Source: Desulfuromonadales bacterium (GTDB taxonomy: Bacteria > Desulfobacterota > Desulfuromonadia > Desulfuromonadales > Syntrophotaleaceae). Taken from it: 33,692 bases of DNA. A program made the position numbers and the translations under genes. The number at the start of each line of letters is the position of its first letter. Position 1 is the first letter of the stretch. This document shows, one piece after another, positions 1 through 7,523 of the stretch. The stretch is taken from assembly GCA_030613545.1 (NCBI GenBank), contig JAUWLU010000010.1:1-33692 (forward strand), given 5' to 3'. Below the pieces are notes generated by a model. It had not been told where the DNA came from. It ran no database searches and was given only the letters and a program-made list of their open reading frames with translations.

Positions 1-346
1 GGCCGGCGATGCTGCCGTCCTTTTCCAGCACCACGGCGGTGTTGTGATAGAGGCCTGCTGCCCGCCGCTCGAATAACGAGGCGACCACCACCACACCGAG
101 CTCTGCGGCAATGGCGCCGCGCAATTCCGTAGAAGGGCCGGGAATGGTTTCGGCCAGGTCGAAACGATCACAATCTTCAGCCTGACAGAAATAGCGGCTG
201 GTATGCAGTTCCTGCAGCACGACCAGCTCCGCGCCCTGGGCGGCGGCCTGGCGAATGCCGGCGATGCTGCGGGCGAGGTTTTCCTGGCGGTCGTCGCTGC
301 AGGTCTGTTGGATCAGACCGACGGTTAAAGACGGTTGGCGGGTCAT
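1..346 (-). CDS. aguB: N-carbamoylputrescine amidase (nitrilase superfamily), C-terminus cut off by window edge
   Basis: Reverse-strand translation from ATG at 346: MTRQPSLTVGLIQQTCSDDRQENLARSIAGIRQAAAQGAELVVLQELHTSRYFCQAED..., typical of the CN-hydrolase AguB family; ATGA overlap with the aguA stop. Confidence 0.87.
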   Translation of the reverse strand, partial: MTRQPSLTVGLIQQTCSDDRQENLARSIAGIRQAAAQGAELVVLQELHTSRYFCQAEDCDRFDLAETIPGPSTELRGAIAAELGVVVVASLFERRAAGLYHNTAVVLEKDGSIAG

Positions 347-1365
347 GGCAGTACTCCTTGGGGCAGTTGCATGGTCAGGCAATGCAGGGAGCCGTGTTGC
401 AAAATCACAGCTGAGCAGTCGATGCCGATAATTTTCCGATCGGGAAAGGCCGCGCCTACGGTGGCCAGAGCCTTATCGTCCTGCGGATCGCCGTAGGTGG
501 GCATCAGTACCGCGCCGTTGATGATCAGAAAATTGGCATAGGTCGCTGGCAGCCGCTGACCGGCGTCATCGAAGCGGGCTGCGGGCCAGGGCAGGGGCAG
601 CAGGCGATAGGGCCGGCCGGCCTCGGTGCGAAAGGCCGTCAGTTCTTCCGCCATGCGGGCCAGAGCGGGGTAGTGAGCATCCTGCGGGTCATCACAGGCG
701 ACGTAGAGGATGGTATCGTTGGGCGCAAAGCGGGCCAGGGTGTCGATATGGGCGTCGGTGTCGTCACCGAGCAAATGGCCGTGTTGCAACCAAAGAATGC
801 GCCGACAGCCCAGAGTGTCCCGTAGCTCCCCTTCGATCTGCTCCCTGTTGCGGTTCGGGTTGCGGTTGGGATTGAGCAGGCATTGGCTGGTGGTCAGCAG
901 GGTGCCGCAACCGTCGCTTTCGATGCTGCCCCCTTCCAGGACCAGAGAGCGGCAATCGACAGGGGCAAAGAAAAAATTCCGTTGCTGCAGATGCTGAGTA
1001 ACGGCGCTGTCCTGCTGAGCCAGGAATTTATTGCCCCAGCCATTGAACACAAAATCCTGCAGGCGGGGTACGCCATCGGCAAGGATGGTGATCGGTCCGA
1101 AATCTCGGCACCAGGTGTCGTCAAAAGGGACCTGAACCAGGGTGATGGAGGCCATCGTTGCGCCAAAGGTCTCCAGTTTGGCGGCCAGGGAGCCAGGATC
1201 GGCAGTGGCAATCAAAAGCTGTTCATGACGGCTTATGGTATCGGCCAGTTGTAAAAAGACCGGCTCCACCAGTGGCAGCACGGAGGCCCAGTCGGTTTGT
1301 TCGTGAGGCCAGGCCAACAGGACCCCGTCCTGGGGTTCCCATTCGGCGGGCAGTCTGACAGTCAT
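343..1365 (-). CDS. aguA: Agmatine deiminase (peptidylarginine deiminase family)
   Basis: 340 aa; motifs WPHEQTDW, DDTWCRDFGP, EGGSIESDG, GDDTDAHID typical of agmatine deiminases; overlaps aguB by 4 bp. Confidence 0.92.
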   Translation of the reverse strand: MTVRLPAEWEPQDGVLLAWPHEQTDWASVLPLVEPVFLQLADTISRHEQLLIATADPGSLAAKLETFGATMASITLVQVPFDDTWCRDFGPITILADGVPRLQDFVFNGWGNKFLAQQDSAVTQHLQQRNFFFAPVDCRSLVLEGGSIESDGCGTLLTTSQCLLNPNRNPNRNREQIEGELRDTLGCRRILWLQHGHLLGDDTDAHIDTLARFAPNDTILYVACDDPQDAHYPALARMAEELTAFRTEAGRPYRLLPLPWPAARFDDAGQRLPATYANFLIINGAVLMPTYGDPQDDKALATVGAAFPDRKIIGIDCSAVILQHGSLHCLTMQLPQGVLP

Positions 1366-1464
1366 TCTGGTCTTCCTCTATGGGGCGCTATTGGCGGGCG
1401 GCAGCCTGCTCATCCTAAAGAATCCAATCTCAATTTGCAACCGCTCGATGCAGGGTCAGACCCC

Positions 1465-2973
1465 TTACAGCAGGCCGAGCTGGCGCAGCAGATAATGCGC
1501 CATGGCGTAGAGGGCGGCACAGCCGGCCAGGGCCATAATGGTATGTCGTTGTCGAGCCGAAAGGTGCAAGGGCTGCCAACCGGAGCGCCAGGGAAATTCC
1601 CCGGTAAAACGTCGCCGGACTTCCAGCGTGGTGAGAAGAAAGGTCAGCCAGGTGGCAGCCAGCAGATAGCCGGCTACGATGTCACTGAACCAGTGCAAAC
1701 CCAGATAGCAGCGGCTTAATCCGACCACCAGGGCGACGAAGCTCAAGAGAATGATCATCGTCAGCCGTGATTGCCAGTAGCGCAGGGGTCCCAACAGATA
1801 ATAGGCCAGCAGGCCGACCAACAGCAGTGCGGAAAACGCATGACCACTGGGAAAGCTGGCGCTGGTTGGCTGTAGCTGAGCGAAGAAAGGCAATGGCCGC
1901 AGACGATGGAAGAGTACTTTGCCCAGCAGCACCAACAGCTCGCCGCCGCCCATGCCGACCAGCAGGATAGCTGCTGAGAAATCCCGATTGTTGAGCACCA
2001 GCCAGAGCAGTAACAGGCCGCAGAAAATGAGCAGGGCCGGCAGGTTGGCCAGGGAGGAGGCCAGCAGCATAAGGCGATCAGCCAGGGGATGATGCAGCTG
2101 ACCCAAGAGCGTATAGATTTGCTGGTCAATGCGGGATACCAGCGCAAACGAGTTCAGCAGCCAGAAAAACAGTCCGGCAAACAGGGCGCTGAAAGCAAAG
2201 CCGCAGGTCAGGTAGAGGCCCGAGCCCTTTTTCAAACAGAAGCGGTCGGCGGCAAAGGTCCATAGGCGCGGGAACCGGTCGGATAGTGCGGTGATGCCCG
2301 GACGGCCCAGGAACGACTGCCAGGCAGCGGTCAGCCGTGCCCAGAGAGAACCGGTCCGTTTTACTATCCGGGGAAAAAGTTTTTTCCAGAACAGACTGTT
2401 GGCGATAAACAGCACCACCAGGGTGGCAAGTAACAGGCTGAATTGGCCGGTCAACAGCTGTACCTTCTGCCAGCTGGCCGCGCCTAGATAACCAAGGGCC
2501 GGATAGGCGATCCCCCACAGGATGCAACTCAGCAGGGTATTGCGGGCAAAGGTGCCCGGCAGCATGCCTGTGCAGCCTGCGACAAAAGGAATACTGCCGC
2601 GAAGCGGCCCGGTGAAACGGCCCAAAAATAGACTTTTGCCGCCGTGGCCGCAAAAAAAGAGTTCCGCTTTTCTGATCAGACCGAGGTGTTTTTTAAAGGG
2701 TTTGCTATGCATCAGCCGTGTACCGAAACGGCTGCCCAGCAGATAGCTGATCATGTCGCCAAGCAAGGCCCCGGCAAAGGCGGCAATCGCGATCGAGGTC
2801 GCCTCCCCCTTGCCATGAGCGGCCAGAAAGCCGGCCAATACAACAAGGGTGCTTCCCGGTACCAAAAGGCCCGCCAAAACAATCGATTCGAGCAGGGCGA
2901 TGGCGCTGATAAGAAGATAGTAGAGCCCTCCCTCTGGCAGCAGGGTGATAATATTTTCCAGAAACGTTTGCAT
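1465..2973 (-). CDS. DedA/VTT-family membrane protein fused to a PAP2 phosphatase domain
   Basis: 502 aa; N-terminal DedA-like (LLAGLLVPGSTLVVLAGFLAAHG, GDMISYLLGSRFG, RFTGPLRGSIPFVAG); C-terminal PAP2 motifs (KVLFHRLRP, FPSGHA, SRCYLGLHWFSDIVAG). Confidence 0.88.
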   Translation of the reverse strand: MQTFLENIITLLPEGGLYYLLISAIALLESIVLAGLLVPGSTLVVLAGFLAAHGKGEATSIAIAAFAGALLGDMISYLLGSRFGTRLMHSKPFKKHLGLIRKAELFFCGHGGKSLFLGRFTGPLRGSIPFVAGCTGMLPGTFARNTLLSCILWGIAYPALGYLGAASWQKVQLLTGQFSLLLATLVVLFIANSLFWKKLFPRIVKRTGSLWARLTAAWQSFLGRPGITALSDRFPRLWTFAADRFCLKKGSGLYLTCGFAFSALFAGLFFWLLNSFALVSRIDQQIYTLLGQLHHPLADRLMLLASSLANLPALLIFCGLLLLWLVLNNRDFSAAILLVGMGGGELLVLLGKVLFHRLRPLPFFAQLQPTSASFPSGHAFSALLLVGLLAYYLLGPLRYWQSRLTMIILLSFVALVVGLSRCYLGLHWFSDIVAGYLLAATWLTFLLTTLEVRRRFTGEFPWRSGWQPLHLSARQRHTIMALAGCAALYAMAHYLLRQLGLL

Positions 2974-3083
2974 TGAGAATTCCGTACCTCACCGTCAGGG
3001 GCGGGCATTTTGGGTTCAAAAATGCCCACCATCAAAGAGCTTGAAAAGATTATATTTGTTGCCGTTTGTCAAAGAAGGCCGGC

Positions 3084-3111
3084 TTGCCAATAAGGGCCGG
3101 ATTGATACTAT
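3084..3111 (+). promoter_or_regulatory. Possible sigma70-like promoter upstream of the Lon-like gene
   Basis: TTGCCA (3084-3089), 16-bp spacer, TACTAT (3106-3111); consensus match only. Confidence 0.3.
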
Positions 3112-3212
3112 TATATTAGAAATTTGTCTGACTGCTCAACAGACCTGCCATCGGTGGTTGGTGCAGGCAGCAAGCGATAATTGCCACATAACCGCAAAGA
3201 GGGGGGCAAATT

Positions 3213-5621
3213 GTGAAACAATATCGGCTCAGTCCCGAAGAACTGACCTGGCGTTGCGATCCGGCTCAATTCGAATTTGAAACAACCGAAAAACTTTGCT
3301 GCCTTGAGGAAATGATCGGACAGAACAGGGCCCTTACCGCCATCGAATTCGGACTGGGTATCGAAGCCGATGGTTTCAATATATTTATTCTTGGCGAGCC
3401 GGGAACCGGACGTTCAACGACAATTAGAACGCTTCTTGAACAGCGCTCACTGAAGGAATCGGTGCCGGACGACTGGTGCTATGTCCAAGACTTTGGCGAT
3501 GGCTCCAGACCAACCAATATCCGCCTGCCTGCCGGCAAAGGCAAGAATTATCAAAAGGATGTTGATGCCCTGGTGGTGCAGATGGCCGCGGCCATACCCA
3601 AGCTTTTCGAAAGCAAGGAGTACGAGCAGGCCAAAAACCAGATTGCCAGCGAATCCCAGGAGCAGAACAAAAAATTGGTGCAGGAGCTTGAGGAGCAGGT
3701 AAACAAGGAAGGGTTTCTGCTGCAGCGCACGGTGGGTGGCCTGGTGCTGGTGCCGACCAAGGATGACGAGCCCCTTTCCCAGAGAGATTTTGCCGATCTC
3801 GCGGAAGCAGAACGTCAGGCTATCGAAGAAAAGGGTGCCGTGCTGCAGGATCAGCTCAACGAAGTATTGCGTAAAGGGGTTGAGCTGGAAAAAGCAATGC
3901 GTGCCGCCACCCTGAAGATGGAAAAGGATTTTCTCAGTCGAACCATGTGCCATATTTACGAAGATCTGGCTGAAAAATACCAGAAATATCCCAAGGTTCT
4001 GGCGCACTTTGAGAACTGCATGAAGGACATTCAGGACCGGGTCGACGAGTTTCGCCCGTCGCAAGGGGCGCAGATGCTGCCAGGGGGCAAAATGGGCCGC
4101 CAGGAGCCTTCCTTTGACCGGTATCGCATCAACCTGTTCGTCGACAATGGCGAAGCCACGGGGGCACCGGTCGTCTATGAGGCGAATCCGACCTATTTCA
4201 ATCTCTTTGGCCGCATCGAGCATATTATCCAGTCCGGCACGGCGACCACCAATTTCACCATGGTCAAGCCCGGTGCGCTGCATCGCGCCAATGGTGGCTA
4301 CCTGATTCTCGATTGCCGTGAGATATTGATCAATCTCTTCTCCTATGAGGCCTTAAAGCGCTGTCTGCGTAACGGTGAGGTCAAGATCGAAGACATGGCC
4401 GAGCAGTATCGTCTAATTGCCACCGTTTCTCTCAAGCCGGAGGCGATCCCCCTGCGCTGCAAGGTCGTTCTGATCGGCATCCCCTGGCTTTACTATCTCC
4501 TCTATCAGCTCGATCCCGATTTTCGCAAATATTTTAAGGTCATGGCCGATTTCGACCGGATGATGGATAACACCTGGGAAAATGTTCAGCAGTATGCCTT
4601 GTTCGTGGCAACCAAATGCCAGAAGGAAAAGTTGCTGCCCTTTTCGCCGGGCGGTGTCGCTCGAGTCGTGGAGCATGCAGCTCGTCTTATCGACGATAAA
4701 CATCGCTTGTCTTCGCGATTCATCGACGTTGCTGACCTGATTCGCGAGGCCGCCTTCTTTGCCAAACGCCATAATGTCGAAACGGTGGAGCGGGAGCATG
4801 TCGAGCTGGCCATCGAGTCAAAAATCTATCGCTCAAACCGAGTCGAAGAACGGGTCCAGGAGCTCATCGATGACGGCACCCTGCTGATCGATACCGAGGG
4901 GGAGGTGGCCGGTCAGCTCAACGGACTATCGGTCTTTATGCTCGGCGATTACGCTTTTGGCCGGCCGGCGCGGATAACAGTGCGTACCTTTATGGGTAAG
5001 GGCGGGGTGGTCAACATCGAGCGTGAAGCCAAACTGTCCGGTCCCATCTACGACAAGGGGTTGCTGATTCTGTCCGGTTTTATCGGCGATCGCTTCGCTC
5101 AGGACAAACCTCTGGCCCTGGCCGCCTCCATTTGCTTTGAGCAGTCCTACGGCGGCGTCGAGGGCGACAGCGCTTCCTCGGCAGAACTCTACGGACTGCT
5201 CTCTTCCCTGTCGGGCTTGCCCATTAACCAGGCCATCGCCGTAACCGGGTCGGTCAACCAGCGCGGCCAGGTGCAGTCCATCGGCGGTGTTAACGAAAAG
5301 ATTGAAGGCTTCTATGTCGTCTGCAAGGCCAAAGGTTTCACCGGCAAGCAGGGGGTCATCATCCCGGCATCCAATGTCAGGAACCTGATGCTCAAACAGG
5401 AGGTGGTAGAAGCGGTGGCCGCAGGTCGGTTCCATGTGTGGGCCGTGTCGGATATCGACCAGGGCATTGAACTGCTCACCGGAGTTCCGGCAGGTGAGCG
5501 TCAAGAGGATGGTTCCTGGCCGCAAGGCACGGTAAATTATCTGGTCGACGAACGTTTGCGGGAGATGGCCGAAAGTATTCTCAAGTTTAGTCGCGAGGAA
5601 GAAAAGGGTTCCGGCATCTGA
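3213..5621 (+). CDS. Lon-like ATP-dependent protease (AAA_32 plus S16 protease domain)
   Basis: 802 aa, GTG start with purine-rich RBS (agaggggggcaa). Catalytic Ser region GDSASSAELYGLLSSLSG and Lys region GSVNQRGQVQSIGGVNEKIEGF; P-loop-like GEPGTGRSTT. Confidence 0.92.
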   Translation: MKQYRLSPEELTWRCDPAQFEFETTEKLCCLEEMIGQNRALTAIEFGLGIEADGFNIFILGEPGTGRSTTIRTLLEQRSLKESVPDDWCYVQDFGDGSRPTNIRLPAGKGKNYQKDVDALVVQMAAAIPKLFESKEYEQAKNQIASESQEQNKKLVQELEEQVNKEGFLLQRTVGGLVLVPTKDDEPLSQRDFADLAEAERQAIEEKGAVLQDQLNEVLRKGVELEKAMRAATLKMEKDFLSRTMCHIYEDLAEKYQKYPKVLAHFENCMKDIQDRVDEFRPSQGAQMLPGGKMGRQEPSFDRYRINLFVDNGEATGAPVVYEANPTYFNLFGRIEHIIQSGTATTNFTMVKPGALHRANGGYLILDCREILINLFSYEALKRCLRNGEVKIEDMAEQYRLIATVSLKPEAIPLRCKVVLIGIPWLYYLLYQLDPDFRKYFKVMADFDRMMDNTWENVQQYALFVATKCQKEKLLPFSPGGVARVVEHAARLIDDKHRLSSRFIDVADLIREAAFFAKRHNVETVEREHVELAIESKIYRSNRVEERVQELIDDGTLLIDTEGEVAGQLNGLSVFMLGDYAFGRPARITVRTFMGKGGVVNIEREAKLSGPIYDKGLLILSGFIGDRFAQDKPLALAASICFEQSYGGVEGDSASSAELYGLLSSLSGLPINQAIAVTGSVNQRGQVQSIGGVNEKIEGFYVVCKAKGFTGKQGVIIPASNVRNLMLKQEVVEAVAAGRFHVWAVSDIDQGIELLTGVPAGERQEDGSWPQGTVNYLVDERLREMAESILKFSREEEKGSGI

Positions 5622-5648
5622 GCAGATACCGGATCAAGCAGGGTTGAG

Positions 5649-5679
5649 GGTCGCTTCGAAGTGAAGCGGCCTTTTTTTT
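5649..5679 (+). terminator. Intrinsic terminator after the Lon-like gene
   Basis: GGTCGCTTC-gaagt-GAAGCGGCC stem followed by T8. Confidence 0.88.
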
Positions 5680-5882
5680 CGGACCTATAACCCAAACAAA
5701 GGTTGATGCTTTCGCAAAAAGTCATGAGATGGCTAAGCAAAAATTTCGGCCTACAAGGCGTAGTGATTTTTTAGGGGTGAAGGCATACATATGGTATGTC
5801 GAAGTCTTGAAAAAACGCTGCAACGCAGTAGGACGGACTTTTTGCGACGCCATCACCTTTGTTTTGGTTATAGACCCGAAAA
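5676..5882. repeat. 27-nt imperfect inverted repeat enclosing MITE-like copy 1
   Basis: Left arm 5676-5702 TTTTCGGACCTATAACCCAAACAAAGG; right arm 5856-5882 CCTTTGTTTTGGTTATAGACCCGAAAA; 24/27 complementary without gaps. Confidence 0.85.
5705..5854 (+). mobile_element. 150-bp MITE-like interspersed element, copy 1
   Basis: Starts GATGCTTTCGCAAAAAGTC and ends GACTTTTTGCGACGCCATC (imperfect TIRs); about 93% identical to copies at 7300-7449 and 14634-14783; central GGCATAC-atatg-GTATGTC hairpin. Confidence 0.85.
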
Positions 5883-5905
5883 TTATCGGAAATATGGGCC
5901 GATCA

Positions 5906-6017
5906 GGCGATTTTGCAGTTGGTTCATGGCAAGTCCGGCAGCCTCCTAGGCCTGTTACCCAGAGATTTAAGATTGTCGACAAAATCGCCGTCATCCACTA
6001 GAATTGGATGACGGCGG
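5906..6017 (+). promoter_or_regulatory. Candidate attenuator/riboswitch-like leader with competing helices
   Basis: GGCGATTTTG (5906-5915) is perfectly complementary to CAAAATCGCC (5980-5989). This overlaps the 5' arm of terminator CGCCGTCATCCA (5986-5997)/TGGATGACGGCG (6005-6016). Confidence 0.4.
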
Positions 6018-6024
6018 TTTTCTT
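5986..6024 (+). terminator. Intrinsic terminator hairpin upstream of the EI24-like gene
   Basis: 12-bp perfect stem CGCCGTCATCCA-ctagaat-TGGATGACGGCG followed by GTTTTCTTTATTT. Confidence 0.75.
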
Positions 6025-6100
6025 TATTTCAATTTCAGGTTGCTGTTCGGCGAGGTCAGGCCGCTGCATCCTATTCTTCCTTTCTAACCCGGAGTTAGCC

Positions 6101-6853
6101 ATGCTCGATTTTCCCCGCGGTTTTTTTTCGATACTTCGTGGTGGCCGTCTTTTTATGCGTTACCCGCGGCTGTTGAAGCTGGTGCTGATTCCGTTTCTGA
6201 TCAATGTGGTCACTTTCTCTCTGGCGGTCTATTTCGGTTTGCAGTTTTTTCACGACTTTGTGTTGAACCTGCTTCCGCAGGGGGACGCCTGGTACTGGGT
6301 AGTGCTTTATTATGCCCTTTGGCTGACGGTCGGTCTGCTGACCCTGGTGCTGGTTTTTTTCTGCTTTACCGTGGTCGGAAACCTGATTGCTTCGCCTTTC
6401 AATGAATTGCTGTCGGAGCGGATCGAAAGTTTGCTGCTGCCCGAGGTCGAGGCTGCGCCCTTTTCCTTGAGGGCTTTCGGGCGCGATATGCTGAGGGTCT
6501 GGTTGGTTGAGTTGAAAAAGATGAGCCTGTTCGTTGTTGCCATGCTGGTGCTGTTGTTGCTCAATCTGCTGCCGGTGGTCGGTAATCTGCTCTATGGGGT
6601 ATTGTCGATTCTGCTGACCCTGTTTTTTCTGGCCTGGGAGTACTTCGCCTTTGTTCACGAGCGTAAGAACCGCGATTTCCGTTATCAGCGTCAGTATTTG
6701 ATGCAGCGCAAGCAGTTGGTGTTGGGGTTTGCCTTCGGAGTGCTGCTGATGCTGGCTGTTCCCTTTTTGCAACTGGTTTGCATCCCGGTCGCGGTAGCCG
6801 GTGCCACCCTGTTATGGTGCGAGGAGCGGGCGGGCCACCGTCTGATTTCCTGA
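6101..6853 (+). CDS. EI24-domain (CysZ-like) integral membrane protein
   Basis: Start set at MLDFPRGFFSILRGGRLFMRYPRLLKLVLIPFLINV with ggag upstream; multiple TM segments, SPFNELLSERIE, WEYFAFVHERKNRDFRYQRQYL as in EI24/DUF540 proteins. Confidence 0.78.
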   Translation: MLDFPRGFFSILRGGRLFMRYPRLLKLVLIPFLINVVTFSLAVYFGLQFFHDFVLNLLPQGDAWYWVVLYYALWLTVGLLTLVLVFFCFTVVGNLIASPFNELLSERIESLLLPEVEAAPFSLRAFGRDMLRVWLVELKKMSLFVVAMLVLLLLNLLPVVGNLLYGVLSILLTLFFLAWEYFAFVHERKNRDFRYQRQYLMQRKQLVLGFAFGVLLMLAVPFLQLVCIPVAVAGATLLWCEERAGHRLIS

Positions 6854-6939
6854 CCCCCTTGGGGTGGGCCGCGGGACGCCCTGACGATGGCAGCAGGGCG
6901 CATTGTGCTCAGGATGAGGGCCAATTAGCGAAGACCTTG

Positions 6940-6948
6940 TGATATAAT
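6940..6948 (+). promoter_or_regulatory. Extended -10 promoter element (TG-A-TATAAT)
   Basis: TGATATAAT at 6940-6948, about 105 bp upstream of the 73-aa ORF; no strong -35 seen. Confidence 0.45.
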
Positions 6949-7053
6949 GTTTTTACAGCGATACCATTTTGCCAGTACGTAATCGGCCCGCTGCAGCCGG
7001 ATGGGGCAGGGTGCCTTTGCCGGGGCGGGCTTCAGCAGTCATGAGGAGGTTGT

Positions 7054-7275
7054 ATGACCAAGCTGAACAATCGGGATATCGAACGTGCCAGTCTGGAAAC
7101 GGAACTGAAAAGGGGATTGCAGAGGACCGACGAGGATCTGAGTATTATGGAGCGCCACGCTGCGGAACTGGCGATGGTGGAATACGGCATCCAGTTAGAC
7201 ATGCGTAAATGGGATCGTGAATATAAGGATGCCCGTCTGCACAGTGTGCCGCGGGCGATGAAACATCTGCGGTAA
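7054..7275 (+). CDS. Small hypothetical protein (73 aa, charged, helical)
   Basis: ATG with strong RBS (gaggagg); MTKLNNRDIERASLETELKRGLQRTDEDLSIMERHAAELAMVEYGIQLDMRKWDREYKDARLHSVPRAMKHLR. Confidence 0.65.
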   Translation: MTKLNNRDIERASLETELKRGLQRTDEDLSIMERHAAELAMVEYGIQLDMRKWDREYKDARLHSVPRAMKHLR

Positions 7276-7299
7276 ATTGTCTGCTATAGAGACAAACAA

Positions 7300-7449
7300 G
7301 ATGCTTTCGCAAAAAGGCATGAGAGGGCTAAGCAAAAATTTCGACCTACAAGGCGTAGTGGTTTTTCAGGGGTGAAGGCATACATATGGTATGTCGAAGT
7401 CCTGAAAAAGCGCTGCAACGCAGTAGGGTGGGCTTTTTGCGACGCCATC
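7300..7449 (+). mobile_element. 150-bp MITE-like interspersed element, copy 2
   Basis: Same termini and length as copy 1; flanked by 6-bp direct repeats AAACAA (7294-7299 and 7450-7455). Confidence 0.9.
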
Positions 7450-7490
7450 AAACAAAGAGCCCCTCAAAAAGAGGGGCTCTTTGTTTGTCT
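7450..7490. terminator. Bidirectional terminator hairpin whose left arm was split by MITE-like copy 2
   Basis: AAACAAAGAGCCCCTC-aaaaa-GAGGGGCTCTTTGTTT-GTCT; the partner AGAC of the outer stem is now at 7290-7293, left of the element. Lies between convergent genes. Confidence 0.85.
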
Positions 7491-7523
7491 AAAAGTTCTA
7501 TGGGGATACTGGCGAATGGGCTG

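Noticed and set aside
1453-1464. GGGTCAGACCCC palindrome just after the DedA-PAP2 gene
   Set aside because: Short palindrome without a T-tract or second copy in the window; insufficient to call a terminator or REP.
5729-6001. ORFs at 5729-6001, 5722-5994, 7372-7653 and 14580-14882 as small protein genes
   Set aside because: They are read-through of the 150-bp repeated element into unrelated flanks; the ATG in copy 1/3 is AGG in copy 2 and there is no consistent RBS. Treated as mobile-element sequence instead.
5880-6030. c-di-GMP (GEMM), SAM, TPP or cobalamin riboswitch identity for the leader before the EI24-like gene
   Set aside because: Conserved core motifs of these classes were looked for by eye and not found; left as an unassigned candidate leader.
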